From an uncultured Acetatifactor sp. (GTDB lineage Bacteria; Bacillota; Clostridia; Lachnospirales; Lachnospiraceae), in assembly GCA_910586775.1 (NCBI GenBank), contig CAJUJN010000014.1:1-64000 (forward strand): a stretch of 64,000 nucleotides of DNA. Reading direction: 5' to 3'. Position 1 is the stretch's first letter, and every line of letters begins with the position of its first letter. Positions 1 to 9,927 of the stretch are shown here, one piece after another. Below the pieces are notes generated by a model. The model was not told the DNA's origin. It saw only the letters and a list, made by a program, of their open reading frames with translations, and ran no database searches. The position numbers were made by a program, and so were the translations under genes.

Positions 1-1556
1 GCCTCCATGTACCCCTGATCGTAGGGGCACGCGTCGCAGAACACCACCCGCACCCGGTTCACGTCCCGGGCGGCGCTGTAACTGGCGATGGCCCCCAGAG
101 CCGCAGCCAGCAGGGCGCGGTCCATGGAGCCGGAAGTGTCCAGCAGCACCCCGAAGGTACGCCCCTCTCTGGCCGTCTCCTCATATCGGTAAGAGGGCCG
201 CGGGATGTCCGGCGTGGCCCACTGCCTTCTGCTGAGCCTGGCGTAGGTGCGCCGCTTTTCCAATGGCTCAAACCGTTCGTCGAACCACCTGGCCAGTTCC
301 ACATCCCAGGGAATGGGCGGTTGGGACAAAGCACGAATCTCCTCCACCAACCCCGCCGGCAGATACCCCCGTTCATGGGCCTGATGGAAGTCCAGACCCC
401 GTTGGATCGCCGAGCGGCACCAGGCATCCAGATCCACGAAGTCTTTGGTTTCCCGCCAGTCCGGCGGGCCAAAGAGAATGTCGTGCCCGGCCATGCGCCT
501 GTATCTGCGCAGATTGGCCGCCAATATGTCATAGACGCTCTCCGCCGACAGCCCCGCAAGCTCCGGGTCAAAGAGCAGCCCCTCCGGCATGGAGCCAACC
601 TCCATATCCCGCAGCCACTGGTTGATCACGTAATCGCATGCCGTGTTCCACAGTTCCGGGTCCCTTTTTCCCAGGCGCTCCTCATGGCACAGAGCGGCGT
701 GAAGGTATTCGTGAGCCAACACAAACCTCCACTCCTGCTCCGTGAGATGGGAGGCGGGGTTCACGTAGATCTCCCGCATGTGGACGGAGATCGCGGCGAT
801 GGGGATGTCCATCCTCTGCGCCACAAGCGGGTCATCCACCAGCCGGAATCCGGCGGCAATGCCCCCCAGAAGGGGATAGCTTGACAGGAACCACTCCTGC
901 GCCCTCTGGATGGGGCTGCTTATCCGGCGTTCCCCCGGCTCCGTCCGAACACCTCCCGCATAGTCCACAGCGGCACGCAGAGCCTCCCGCAGACTTTCCG
1001 CAAAAATCTGCCGCCAGTCTGTGGGGCCCCGCCACCAGCTCCGTGCCTCCCCCCGCCAGGACATATCCCCCCGTCCGCCGCTCATGGTGGAAAAATGCAG
1101 GCAGGCCGGGTCATTATGCTCTTTCAGCCAATAGTACAGCTTCTCCTCCTCCCGGGCCCCCGGCGGCAGGGGAAAGTCCAGTTCCCCGGGAACCGTACCG
1201 ATATGAAAATCTGCCAGATATCTGGTGACCACACAGTCACAGGCGGCATTCCAGAGAAAATCCTTCTCCCGGTCTTCCCTGATGTGCCCCAGGCCTAAAT
1301 GAAGCAGGCAGTGCGCCAACACATAAGCCCACTCCCCCGGCGCTGCCCGGCGGTGGCTGTTGGCATAGATATGGCCGTCAGAGGTCACCCAGGCCCAGTC
1401 CTCCCTGGCCATTGGATAACTGTCGTCAAAATGAATGGTCACCCGCTCCCGCAGCGGCCCCAACACCGGATTCTGACTTACCATACCGCATGCGGCCTGA
1501 AAACTCTCCTGGGCCGGATTGGTCTTCTGCTTCCTGCTTTTCTGTCTCCCGCTCAT
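1..1556 (-). CDS. VWA domain / putative metallopeptidase protein (DUF2201-like), partial
   Basis: The frame is open from the ATG at 1556 to the left edge, about 518 residues, and is truncated by the window. Two related segments are visible: near residues 70-110 (VLAHCLLHLGLGH, then WNAACD) and near 275-320 (VLAHEYLHAALCH, then WNTACD). The second keeps an HExxH-type zinc signature. The first has Cys where the catalytic Glu should be. Near residue 470 a VWA domain begins with a MIDAS motif DTSGS. This order matches the DUF2201 / VWA-like family, which is usually encoded next to a MoxR AAA ATPase. Its ATG overlaps the stop of the MoxR gene (ATGA), so the two are translationally coupled. The family's exact role is unknown; metal-dependent chaperone or maturation functions are proposed for MoxR/VWA pairs. 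Confidence 0.85.
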   Translation of the reverse strand, partial: MSGRQKSRKQKTNPAQESFQAACGMVSQNPVLGPLRERVTIHFDDSYPMAREDWAWVTSDGHIYANSHRRAAPGEWAYVLAHCLLHLGLGHIREDREKDFLWNAACDCVVTRYLADFHIGTVPGELDFPLPPGAREEEKLYYWLKEHNDPACLHFSTMSGGRGDMSWRGEARSWWRGPTDWRQIFAESLREALRAAVDYAGGVRTEPGERRISSPIQRAQEWFLSSYPLLGGIAAGFRLVDDPLVAQRMDIPIAAISVHMREIYVNPASHLTEQEWRFVLAHEYLHAALCHEERLGKRDPELWNTACDYVINQWLRDMEVGSMPEGLLFDPELAGLSAESVYDILAANLRRYRRMAGHDILFGPPDWRETKDFVDLDAWCRSAIQRGLDFHQAHERGYLPAGLVEEIRALSQPPIPWDVELARWFDERFEPLEKRRTYARLSRRQWATPDIPRPSYRYEETAREGRTFGVLLDTSGSMDRALLAAALGAIASYSAARDVNRVRVVFCDACPYDQGYME

Positions 1557-2611
1557 CCGTTCCGCCTGTCTGCCAGCCGGGGCAGATCCCGAAACAGTTC
1601 CACCACGAACCAATCCGGCAGCTCCTTTCCGTCTTCCGGGGTCACCGCCATCCGGGCGATTTCCAGACTGATATTTGCCAGCTCGGTAATGCGGTCCTTG
1701 GCCTGAAGAACCAGAGTCTGGCTGTCGCTGCCAAGCTTACCCCGCTCCGGCGGCAGCTCCTTCACCAGACGGGCGCGGAGGGACTGGGCCAGGAAGTAGA
1801 GCACGTCCCGCTCCTGGGGCTTCTCCGGCCAGGGCTGAACACCGGAAAGAATCTTGTCCAGAGCATACTGACTTCGGATCTGGCGGATGTAGGCCAGAAA
1901 CTGGACTGCATGCTGAGGACTCAGACAGCCTGTGGCCAGAATCCGCAGGGCTTCCTCCCCTATATCCGGGCCGTAGCTGTGGATTGCGTCGCTTAACATG
2001 TGCCAGGAGCGGGGCGTGGAGAATGGCTCCTCACTCTTGGGGGGTTTTGCCCACAGATGATCCGGACGACTGGAGATATAATCGTAAACATAGGGATGGA
2101 TGCCGTTTCCCGCCGCCCACTCCAGCCACAGCCTGGGACTGGCAGTGAGCTCCACATGGAACATCCGGTTCACCAAAGCGGAGGACATGGGCCGGGTGAT
2201 GGCATTGTCCTGGGCCCGGTTGCCTGCGCCTACCACGATAGAGCCCTCGGGCAGAGAATATTCCCCGATGCGCCTTTCATGAATCAGAGAATAAAAAGCC
2301 TTCTGCACCTCCGAAGTACAGGCGTTCAGCTCGTCCAGGAAAAGGACGTAAGGCTCCTGTCTGGCGATTGTCCTGGGCGGACAGAAGACGCTGTATCCGT
2401 CCCTGATCTGAGGAACGCCGATGATGTCCTCCGGAGCCAGCTGACTGCCCAGGAGAGAGACGCAGGGCAGTCCCAGGCTGTCCGCAAAGTCCTGGACGAT
2501 AGCGGACTTGCCGATACCCGGCGCTCCCCAGATGAACACCGGACGGATGAGGCCTATGTTCAGCAGCACATCCAACAGCTGTTTATGGTTTACGGTAACG
2601 GTCAGATTCAT
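1553..2611 (-). CDS. MoxR-family AAA+ ATPase
   Basis: A 352-residue AAA+ ATPase. Walker A is GAPGIGKS at about 29-36, Walker B is FLDELN at about 91-96, and a sensor-1 type GAGN follows in the next hundred residues. A helical lid lies in the C-terminal third. The family works with VWA-domain partners, as ATP-driven remodelling or metal-insertion machines in the cytosol. Here the partner gene follows with a 4-bp overlap, so this is a classic MoxR-VWA two-gene unit. The start at 2611 follows a poor Shine-Dalgarno but aligns with the expected N-terminus. The client protein cannot be told from the sequence. Confidence 0.9.
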   Translation of the reverse strand: MNLTVTVNHKQLLDVLLNIGLIRPVFIWGAPGIGKSAIVQDFADSLGLPCVSLLGSQLAPEDIIGVPQIRDGYSVFCPPRTIARQEPYVLFLDELNACTSEVQKAFYSLIHERRIGEYSLPEGSIVVGAGNRAQDNAITRPMSSALVNRMFHVELTASPRLWLEWAAGNGIHPYVYDYISSRPDHLWAKPPKSEEPFSTPRSWHMLSDAIHSYGPDIGEEALRILATGCLSPQHAVQFLAYIRQIRSQYALDKILSGVQPWPEKPQERDVLYFLAQSLRARLVKELPPERGKLGSDSQTLVLQAKDRITELANISLEIARMAVTPEDGKELPDWFVVELFRDLPRLADRRNG

Positions 2612-2990
2612 AAAATATCATTACTCCTTTGTCGTCATTGTGCAATTCCTCAAGCCGCATCCTTTTCCCTCTTTGTCCTGATCTGTCTATTTTACCACAT
2701 CCTCCCGCATTTTACTATCCGGAACCGGCCTCAAAATCATATGGAAAACATAACCGGAAGCACAAAAACAGGAAAACAATCCGGCGGGGCAGCCCCATAC
2801 AGTCAAAATTACAGGATACACTGGGAAACCGTACGGCTCCATCAGAAAATCAGGTCTTGACAGCGACACGGTGTCACACTTTATACTCAGCTCCAGAGGA
2901 AAAAACCCCGCCCGCTGATTCAGCATCTCGGAAATCTCCGGCGAAAGCATTTGCCCATTCCATCAAATGGTACCTCTTTCTTTCAGTCCG
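2612..2990. other. Intergenic region with no supported gene
   Basis: This is 379 bases between the glycosidase stop and the MoxR start. A 29-codon minus-strand frame with an AGAGG-like ribosome site starts near 2954, but it is not convincing. No strong terminator, tRNA or riboswitch pattern was recognised. The part next to 2612 presumably carries the MoxR promoter. Confidence 0.4.
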
Positions 2991-5900
2991 TCAATCCGCA
3001 TTCAGCCCATAAACCTCAATCTCATATATCCGCGCCGCGCTGTCGCTTCCCTGGGTGGGTTCTTCCACCAAAAGCCGTACAAATCTGGCCTTTACCGGTG
3101 CGAATGCGTCATGGGTGGAGCCTTCCGTATTTTTCGTCACCCGCCATACTTCCGTAAAGTCCCTGCCGTCCTGGCTGACCAGAATCGCATAGGCTCTGGT
3201 ATTCATATCCGGGCTCTCCCCTCCCGCCTGGGCGTGGGATATGTCCACTGCGCTGACGGCTTTCTCCTCGCCCAGATCCAGTGTAATCTCATGAGGCGCA
3301 TCACCTGTGGCGCACCATTTTTTCGTTTTGTCCCCGTCCACCGCAAACGTGGGCGCTTCGTTATCGTTCACATAGGTATCGGCCTGAACCGCAGCTCCCT
3401 GGGAAAGAAGGGAAAGCCCGCCGGATGCCGCTTTCGTGACCACAATGTACGCCTCTGCAGACATCTCGTCGCTTCCGGATTCATTTTCCGCCTTTACAGA
3501 CACCGGATAGACACCTTCCTGGGAATAGCTGACAGATACCTCTTCCCCCTCAGCGCTTTCCCTGCTTGCCCCGGGAAGCGTCCAGGTCACCTTCTCCGTA
3601 TTCCGGGAACAGAGGCTGCGGAACACAACCGTATCCCCGGGAGCCGCCAGTGTCACATCCGCCGTAAATCCCGCTCTGGGCAGACTGTTGTCCGGCCATT
3701 CCAGAACAATTCTGGCGCCGGTTCCTTCCTCCAGAAGCCAGTTCACTGGAACGATTTCCAACACCGTCTGCTTCTCTCCTTTCTTACCGGGAAGTTCCAG
3801 GCGGGGAAGTCCATGGAGATAAAAGCTCTCCGTATTGGAAACCCCTGCCAGATACCGGTTATCGTCCTGTCCTATCCGGTAGATTTCATAATACGCGGGC
3901 GCTGCCTCCGGAGCGGATTTTACTGCCGTCTCCCCGGAAGAATCCCGGTCCGCCCTTTCCTGCTCCGTATCCCAGGCCAGGCGAATACCTGCAAACATAC
4001 CGTCTTCGTCAAAACCGCTTTCCAGAATCTGCACATTGCTCACAGCCCTGTTCCAGTCCGAACCTGCCTGGGCCATGGTGATATTTCCCATGCGAATCCC
4101 GGCTTCCTCCACATCCCTGTCCGCTGCCAGTCTGCAGGAAATCGTCCTGATCTGCTTTCCTGCCAGAGCGGACATGTCATAGGAAACTGTGGTCCAGTCG
4201 GCCCCCACCAGCCTGTCTCCCTCCAACAGAACCTCCGAACCGTCCTCCAGAGTCAGCACCGCATCCAGGGCAATCTCCGCGCCGGAAGCCCTGGCTGTGA
4301 CCGTGAACAGCATGTCCTCCTCCACCAGAAGCGCCGCGCTGTACAGGCGGATAAGGGATTCCGTATTCTGTTTCATACTCCCGGTCAGCAGCAGGCTGCT
4401 GCCGCCGTACCAGGCGTCTTCCATATCCAGATCTGCCTGAAGTTGGTTTCCCGTCTTATTTTCAATGATATACCGGTAAGTGGGCAGGATATCCGACAGA
4501 CTGCGGTTATTCCAGTCCCACAGGCTGATCTGATACCCGTTCTTGAAGAAGCTGTAGCCGTTCCCCATGGAAAAGTTCGTCACAAAGGGCAGGGAGGTCA
4601 CAGCCGTGCGCTCCGCCACATAAGAGGAAATCCCGGGCCACTGTCCGGCAGCCTCCCCCTGCTCCGCAGAAGGGTCCCCCTCCTGATTAACCCACAGCAC
4701 ATTTTCCTTTTTCCGGAAATCCGCCATGTCTTCCGCGTCGAAAAAGGCCCAGCTTGGGCAGTAAAGCCCCAGGGAAGTCAGGGTGCCGCCCTCCGGCTTC
4801 TCAAACAGCTTCCAGTTCACCCTCGTCCCATAGCCATTACTCTGCAGATCAATGCCCGCGTACAGGTCATAGGGGTCCAAATCCAGTTCTTCCGCCAGGG
4901 TGACGGAGTCCTTCAGCAGATCCCTGCCTCCCTGGGCCACGTCCTTCCAACCGAAGTTCAAGAACATTCCGTCTGCCAGGTCTTTGCCGTTTTCCGTCAA
5001 AAAGCCCGCATTTTTCTCTGTCAGGGCATTCTGCCAGTCCATCTTTCCCTCTTCCGTCATGGAATCGTAGTAAATCAGTTCCAGTTCCGGCGCCTGGGCC
5101 TTAAAATAAGCCAGAAACGCCTTCATCCTATCCGCATGTTTTTCCATCAGGGGTTCTTCCCCGGTTCCCTCCGTCTCCTGATTGATAAACCATCCGTCAA
5201 ATCCATACACCCTTGCCGCCTGAATCAGCTTGTCCGCCACGGGATAGGCCCCGCCCTTTTCCATCAGCAGGTCCTCAAGCCATTCCATTTTTCCGCCATG
5301 GGCGGTCTGGGGCATAAAAACCGTGCCCAGTACTTTGACGCCGTTTCTGTGTCCCGCATCCACCACATCCGCGGAGGGAGGAACAATGAGTCCTTCCCCT
5401 GAGGAACCGCCCCAGTACACCAGACTGTCCACATACTGCCAGTAGGAAAAAACATTGGCCTCGGCCGTATTCCCTCCGTGGGGAAGATTGCCGCTGGTAT
5501 TGCGGTTCATAATGGAGAGCGCCAGTACTTTTGTGTCCCTGTTCTGGGTGGAATTCACGGTATCCAGTCTTTCCCTGTCCCGCCGGACAGCCAAAGGAAC
5601 GGTACTTTTGTGAAATATCAGTTCTTCGTCCTCCTCCGGTTCCCATTCCAGGAGCTGCGCGGGAAACCAGTAGGGCACCTCCGGCTGAATTGCCAGAACC
5701 AGGTCCGGATTCTCATTCTCCGGGGTCACGCCGTAGCCTGCCGGGGCGGTCGGCATATCGTCAGCATTTTCACCTTCTGCCGAATTCCCCGAAACGCCGT
5801 CCTTGGATTCCGCCGCGTCTGCCGCCCCGGTTCCGGCCCCCGGCAAATCCTCTGCTGTTCCCCCATCCTGTTCCGCGCCGATTCCCGACTGCTCCGGATT

Positions 5901-6053
5901 AATTTCTTCCGCGCTCTGCGATTCCGCCTCCCCGGACAGCTCTCTTCCTCCGGCGGAAATCTCATCCCCGCTGCCGCAGGCTCCCAGGCTCATGCCCAGG
6001 ACGGCTGCCGTTAATATGGCTGTGACCCGTTTTCCAAATTGCTTCCTGCTCAT
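2991..6053 (-). CDS. Secreted endo-beta-N-acetylglucosaminidase (GH85) lipoprotein
   Basis: About 1020 residues. The start at 6053 is preferred because GGAG lies six bases upstream; an in-frame ATG at 6065 is the alternative. The N-terminus is a lipoprotein signal (LGMSLGAC), followed by an acidic Gly/Ser/Glu linker. The GH85 core contains SYWQYVDSLVYWGG and FDGWFINQETEG (about 285-296), where the Asn-x-Glu pair (N291, E293) matches the family's substrate-assisted catalytic residues. A PKD-like region lies near 790-870 and an F5/8 type C (CBM32-like) module occupies the last 130 residues. GH85 enzymes cleave the chitobiose core of N-glycans, releasing the oligosaccharide from glycoproteins. 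The fucosidase and two oxidoreductases encoded just upstream suggest host N-glycan use. Confidence 0.92.
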   Translation of the reverse strand: MSRKQFGKRVTAILTAAVLGMSLGACGSGDEISAGGRELSGEAESQSAEEINPEQSGIGAEQDGGTAEDLPGAGTGAADAAESKDGVSGNSAEGENADDMPTAPAGYGVTPENENPDLVLAIQPEVPYWFPAQLLEWEPEEDEELIFHKSTVPLAVRRDRERLDTVNSTQNRDTKVLALSIMNRNTSGNLPHGGNTAEANVFSYWQYVDSLVYWGGSSGEGLIVPPSADVVDAGHRNGVKVLGTVFMPQTAHGGKMEWLEDLLMEKGGAYPVADKLIQAARVYGFDGWFINQETEGTGEEPLMEKHADRMKAFLAYFKAQAPELELIYYDSMTEEGKMDWQNALTEKNAGFLTENGKDLADGMFLNFGWKDVAQGGRDLLKDSVTLAEELDLDPYDLYAGIDLQSNGYGTRVNWKLFEKPEGGTLTSLGLYCPSWAFFDAEDMADFRKKENVLWVNQEGDPSAEQGEAAGQWPGISSYVAERTAVTSLPFVTNFSMGNGYSFFKNGYQISLWDWNNRSLSDILPTYRYIIENKTGNQLQADLDMEDAWYGGSSLLLTGSMKQNTESLIRLYSAALLVEEDMLFTVTARASGAEIALDAVLTLEDGSEVLLEGDRLVGADWTTVSYDMSALAGKQIRTISCRLAADRDVEEAGIRMGNITMAQAGSDWNRAVSNVQILESGFDEDGMFAGIRLAWDTEQERADRDSSGETAVKSAPEAAPAYYEIYRIGQDDNRYLAGVSNTESFYLHGLPRLELPGKKGEKQTVLEIVPVNWLLEEGTGARIVLEWPDNSLPRAGFTADVTLAAPGDTVVFRSLCSRNTEKVTWTLPGASRESAEGEEVSVSYSQEGVYPVSVKAENESGSDEMSAEAYIVVTKAASGGLSLLSQGAAVQADTYVNDNEAPTFAVDGDKTKKWCATGDAPHEITLDLGEEKAVSAVDISHAQAGGESPDMNTRAYAILVSQDGRDFTEVWRVTKNTEGSTHDAFAPVKARFVRLLVEEPTQGSDSAARIYEIEVYGLNAD

Positions 6054-6153
6054 ACTAATCTCCATTCCGCCGCCTTCGGCCGGCGGCACAAACAGTAATG
6101 AATATATAACGCATACCAGTCTGCTTTCCCGCCGGCATATCATTCCTCAGCGC

Positions 6154-7629
6154 TTACTCCAGTTCCAGACGAAAAACCACAGGGCAGTCACTGCAAAACC
6201 CGCTGCTGATATGCAGTCCCGCTTCGTCCCGGCTCCACCTGGGCTTCTCTGTGCTGCCCAGGACTTCCACTTCCCGGATAATTCCGTGGAAATTCGCCTG
6301 CCTGGAGGCATCCTGGATTCCCAGACAGCGAATGCAGTACTCTCCGTTTTCGCTGCACTTCATGGCGATGGCATACAGATATCCGTTGGCTGTGGTAAAG
6401 CGGAAATCCTGTGACGTAAAGTTCTTCTTAATGCCGTCGGAGAACTGGCCGTCTGTCACCTGCGTAGGGCCTTCCCCATATCTCCGCCATACCCGGGATC
6501 CATAGATTGCCTGGCCGTTGATCTTCAGCCACGCTCCTATTTTCAGCAAGACCGCTCTGTCCTCCTCCGTGATGGTGCCGTCGGGCCTGGGCCCCACATT
6601 CAACAGCAGACAGCCGTTTTTGCTGACGATGTCTACCAGGTCACAGATGATATCCTCTCCGGAGCGGAAGACATTATGCTCCGTATACCCCCAGGAATTC
6701 AGGGCAATGGCAGTGTCTGTCTGCCAGAAATACGGTTTCATTTCCGCAAACTGACCTCTCTCCACATCCGGTACCGCAGTGCCGAACAGAAAAGCGTCAT
6801 GTTTATAATTAATCACCGCATCACTCCCCCACTGTGCGGCACGATTATAGTAATAGGCCGCAAACTTCCGCAGGTAGGGCCGCAGGGCACTGTGCTGTAT
6901 CCACCAGTCAAAATAGACGATTTTTGGATGATATTTATCCACAATTTCACAGCACCGCACCAGCCAGTCCTGCAGAAATTCCTCTGTGGGTACAGGCTCA
7001 CTGTACAGATCATGGAGATTCTCCGGCTCGGGCATGGCAGGCCAGTAAAAATCCCCTCTCTCCATGTCTTCCCTGACATCACTGTCATATTGTCTGCCGT
7101 GGCCCATGAAGAACCAGTGCTCCGCACGATGACTGGAGGCTCCCACCTCCATTCCCTTCTTCCGGCAGCTTTCCTTCAGCTGACCCAGCACATCACGTTT
7201 CGGCCCCATTGCGGCGGCATTCCAGCGGGATATCTCGCTCTCATACATCTGGAATCCATCGTGATGCTCCGCCACAGGTACAACATATCTGGCTCCGGCC
7301 TGGGCAAACAATTCCGCCCAGGCTTCCGGATCGAATTTATCCGCCGTGAACATGGGAATGAAATCCTTATAACCGAATTCCGTGTGCTTTCCATAAGTCT
7401 CCACATGGTGCCTGTACTCCGGGGAATCCTTGATATACATGTTCCGGGAGTACCACTCGTTGCCGAAGGCAGGTACACTGTAGATTCCCCAGTGAATAAA
7501 AATGCCGAATTTCGCGTTTCTGTACCATTCCGGCACATGGTATGAGGACAGGGATTCCCAGCTGTCCTCAAATGGGCCTTTCGCAATGATATCCTCTATG
7601 GTATCCAGATATTGTTTCATATCATACAT
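6154..7629 (-). CDS. Alpha-L-fucosidase (GH29)
   Basis: 491 residues from the ATG at 7629, which has AAAGGAG seven bases upstream. The frame stays open further upstream, but that stretch is a tandem repeat region and is not part of the protein. GH29 hallmarks are FGIFIHWGIYSVP, EHHDGF (about 122-126), the probable nucleophile Asp241 in IVYFDWW, and LLLNVGPRPDG. No signal peptide is visible, so it probably acts inside the cell on imported fucosylated oligosaccharides. It sits between the GH85 gene and an aldo/keto reductase, all on the same strand. Linkage specificity cannot be judged. Confidence 0.93.
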   Translation of the reverse strand: MYDMKQYLDTIEDIIAKGPFEDSWESLSSYHVPEWYRNAKFGIFIHWGIYSVPAFGNEWYSRNMYIKDSPEYRHHVETYGKHTEFGYKDFIPMFTADKFDPEAWAELFAQAGARYVVPVAEHHDGFQMYESEISRWNAAAMGPKRDVLGQLKESCRKKGMEVGASSHRAEHWFFMGHGRQYDSDVREDMERGDFYWPAMPEPENLHDLYSEPVPTEEFLQDWLVRCCEIVDKYHPKIVYFDWWIQHSALRPYLRKFAAYYYNRAAQWGSDAVINYKHDAFLFGTAVPDVERGQFAEMKPYFWQTDTAIALNSWGYTEHNVFRSGEDIICDLVDIVSKNGCLLLNVGPRPDGTITEEDRAVLLKIGAWLKINGQAIYGSRVWRRYGEGPTQVTDGQFSDGIKKNFTSQDFRFTTANGYLYAIAMKCSENGEYCIRCLGIQDASRQANFHGIIREVEVLGSTEKPRWSRDEAGLHISSGFCSDCPVVFRLELE

Positions 7630-7654
7630 GGCTGTTCTCCTTTCGCCTGCTCCG

Positions 7655-7711
7655 AATTTTGAAGGATGCTCCGAACTTTGGAGGATACTCCGATTTCCGG
7701 AGGATGCTCTG
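7655..7711. repeat. Three tandem 19-bp repeats in the fucosidase leader
   Basis: Three consecutive 19-base units lie at 7655-7673, 7674-7692 and 7693-7711. On the minus strand each reads approximately CGGAGYATCCTYCRRARTT. They end about 25 bases before the fucosidase start codon. They may be regulator sites or a translational control leader. No repeat of this type was seen elsewhere in the window. Confidence 0.75.
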
Positions 7712-7757
7712 TTCTCCCCGTTTCGCACTGCACAGCTTCCGCAGGCTTCAACGCAGT

Positions 7758-8765
7758 TTATCCCGGAATCACACCCTCCGGATCCCATAAATCCTCCCAT
7801 CCGCCGGCTCCTTCCCAGAGAAACACCTGCCCTTTAATCAGGCGGCAGTTCCTGTCCTCTGTGGCAATGGCCTCCATCTCCTGGTCTGTCAGGGGATCTT
7901 CCGTGATGCATCTCAGATTCATCTCATACTGAGCAGGCTTCACGGAGAAGGGGATGGGCACCTGGCCCCGCTGCACCGCCCATTTCAGGCAGATCAGCGC
8001 CGGGTGCACACCATGGGCCCTGGCCGCCTCCGCCACCCCGGACAGCTCCCCATCCGCCACATCCTCCGCGGTCCTGTCCCGCTCCGGCCTGGAGGGAGAC
8101 CCGATGGGACAATAGCCGATGGGCAGGATATCATGTTCCAGCGCATAGTTGAACAGTTCCGGCTGCTGAAAGGAGGGATGCAGCTCCATTTCCAGAGCCG
8201 CGGGCTGTATCCGGCACAGGGGCAGAACAGCCTCCAGCTTGGCAATGGTCATATTGCTCATACCAATGTACCGCACCAGTCCTCTGTCCACCAATTCTTC
8301 GCACTGCCGCCAGGTATTCATGAATTCCTCCGCCGAAAAGGGCCTGGAGTCCGGGTTCCTGGAATCTCCTGCACAGCCCGGTGCATGATAATTGGGAAAA
8401 GGCCAGTGGACAAAGTACAGATCCACATACTCCAGCCCCAGATCGGCCAGACTTTTTTTACAAGACTCCAATACCCTGTCATGCATATCGTTCCATACCT
8501 TGGACGTGATGAAAAGCGCCTTCCGCTCCACTGCATTTTCCGAAAAAAGGCGTTCCAATACCCGGCCAATTCTGTCCTCATTCTGGTATACCGATGCGCA
8601 GTCGATAAACCGGTAACCGTATTTCACTGCGCCGTATACCGCTTCCGCGATCTCCTCCGGGCCGTATTTATCCGAACCGAAAGTCCCCAGCCCCAGGCAG
8701 GGAATCCGCTCCCCGCCCCGCAGCGTCCTCATGGGAATTCTGCTCTGTTCTATTGCATTCGTCAT
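7758..8765 (-). CDS. Aldo/keto reductase
   Basis: 335 residues. The start at 8765 has AGGAGG seven bases upstream; upstream in-frame starts are too close to that site. The AKR barrel motifs are present: LGLGTFG, catalytic Asp and Tyr in DCASVYQNE, Lys in ITSKVWN and His in FVHWP, with the NADPH-site region near IPFSVKP. It converts a carbonyl to an alcohol with NAD(P)H, or the reverse. It lies between the dehydrogenase and fucosidase genes on the same strand, so a role in processing fucose or another released sugar is reasonable but inferred. Confidence 0.88.
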   Translation of the reverse strand: MTNAIEQSRIPMRTLRGGERIPCLGLGTFGSDKYGPEEIAEAVYGAVKYGYRFIDCASVYQNEDRIGRVLERLFSENAVERKALFITSKVWNDMHDRVLESCKKSLADLGLEYVDLYFVHWPFPNYHAPGCAGDSRNPDSRPFSAEEFMNTWRQCEELVDRGLVRYIGMSNMTIAKLEAVLPLCRIQPAALEMELHPSFQQPELFNYALEHDILPIGYCPIGSPSRPERDRTAEDVADGELSGVAEAARAHGVHPALICLKWAVQRGQVPIPFSVKPAQYEMNLRCITEDPLTDQEMEAIATEDRNCRLIKGQVFLWEGAGGWEDLWDPEGVIPG

Positions 8766-8807
8766 CTCCATGCCTCCTTTGAAACCAATCACAGTATTTG
8801 GAAGATT

Positions 8808-9869
8808 CTATTCCGGAAACGTCACCGCCACCTTGCCGCACTGGCCGTCTGCCATCAGACGGTAGGCCTCAGCCGCCTGCTCAACAGGAAATTCATGGGT
8901 AATCAAATCCTCCGGATGAATTCCCCAGCGCACCAGGCGCTCCACCAGCTCTTCCATCTTCCACAGGGACGTCACCCAGGAACCGTAGATTGTCTTCTGC
9001 CCGTGGATGATATCCGGGCTGGGGTTAAAGGTGCAGGTGCCGCCCTCTCCCACAAAAGCAATTTTGCCCCACTCCCTGGTGGCGCGGATGGCCAACTGCC
9101 TGCCTGCGTCATTGGCAGAGGCATCAATGGCCCGCTCCACGCCCTTGCCACCTGTGACGGCTAAAATCTGTTCCAGCGCGTCCTCCCCGGGTTGGAACAC
9201 ATAGTCCGCCAGGCCAAGCTTCTTCGCCAGCTCAATTCTGTACTGGTTCATCTCCACGCCGATCAGACAGTTCGCCCCCATGGCTTTTGCCAGCATCAAC
9301 GCCGCCAGACCCACAGGCCCCAGACCTGTCACCAGCACCGCGTCATTACCGCACACACCAATCTTCTCGATGGCCTCGTACACTGTACCGAATCCGCAGG
9401 CCACCTGTGCCCCATCCTTATAGGTCAGCTCCTCAGGCAGCTCGATAAGATCCTTCTCCTCCGCCAGAATATAGGGCGCCATGCCGCCGTTGCGCTGCCA
9501 GCCATAAGCCTGGCGGAATCTGCTTTTGCAGGAGATGTAATATCCCCTCCGGCAGTCATTGCAGACACCGCAGCCCGAAATGTGGTACACGATTACCCTG
9601 TCGCCCTTTTTAAAGCGTTTCAGGCCTTCCCCTTCCTCCACGATGACGCCGCAGGGCTCGTGACCCGCCACCATGCCGGGGATATACCCCTCCGGCCCTT
9701 TTCCGGTATGCTCCCGATAAATGCAGCGGATATCGCTGCCGCAGATGGTGGTGGCTCTTGTCTGCACCAACACCTGTCCGTGTCCCGGAACGGGCACTTC
9801 AAAATCCTTCAGCTCCACAGTGCTGTTGCCGGGCAGCACCGCCCCCTTCATCAACATTTTTACAGCCAT
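8808..9869 (-). CDS. Zinc-dependent medium-chain alcohol/polyol dehydrogenase
   Basis: 353 residues of the MDR superfamily. The catalytic zinc region shows TTICGSD and GHEPCG. The structural zinc site has the spaced cysteines of CGVCNDC, with a further Cys eight residues on. The Rossmann fold is marked by VTGLGPVGLAA. It oxidises a secondary alcohol, polyol or sugar with NAD(P). It is first in the minus-strand locus and divergent from the AraC regulator at 10088, whose likely binding repeats lie just upstream. L-fucose dehydrogenation would fit the neighbours but is not proved. Confidence 0.9.
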   Translation of the reverse strand: MAVKMLMKGAVLPGNSTVELKDFEVPVPGHGQVLVQTRATTICGSDIRCIYREHTGKGPEGYIPGMVAGHEPCGVIVEEGEGLKRFKKGDRVIVYHISGCGVCNDCRRGYYISCKSRFRQAYGWQRNGGMAPYILAEEKDLIELPEELTYKDGAQVACGFGTVYEAIEKIGVCGNDAVLVTGLGPVGLAALMLAKAMGANCLIGVEMNQYRIELAKKLGLADYVFQPGEDALEQILAVTGGKGVERAIDASANDAGRQLAIRATREWGKIAFVGEGGTCTFNPSPDIIHGQKTIYGSWVTSLWKMEELVERLVRWGIHPEDLITHEFPVEQAAEAYRLMADGQCGKVAVTFPE

Positions 9870-9927
9870 ATTTTCCTCTCTTTCCGCAGGCCCCGCGCCC
9901 GCAAATCTGTACTTTTCTTCTCTCTTG

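Noticed and set aside
2967..5402. An 811-codon open frame on the plus strand
   Set aside because: It lies antisense to the GH85 gene, has low-complexity His/Arg/Pro-rich composition and no domain; it is a by-product of codon bias on the other strand.
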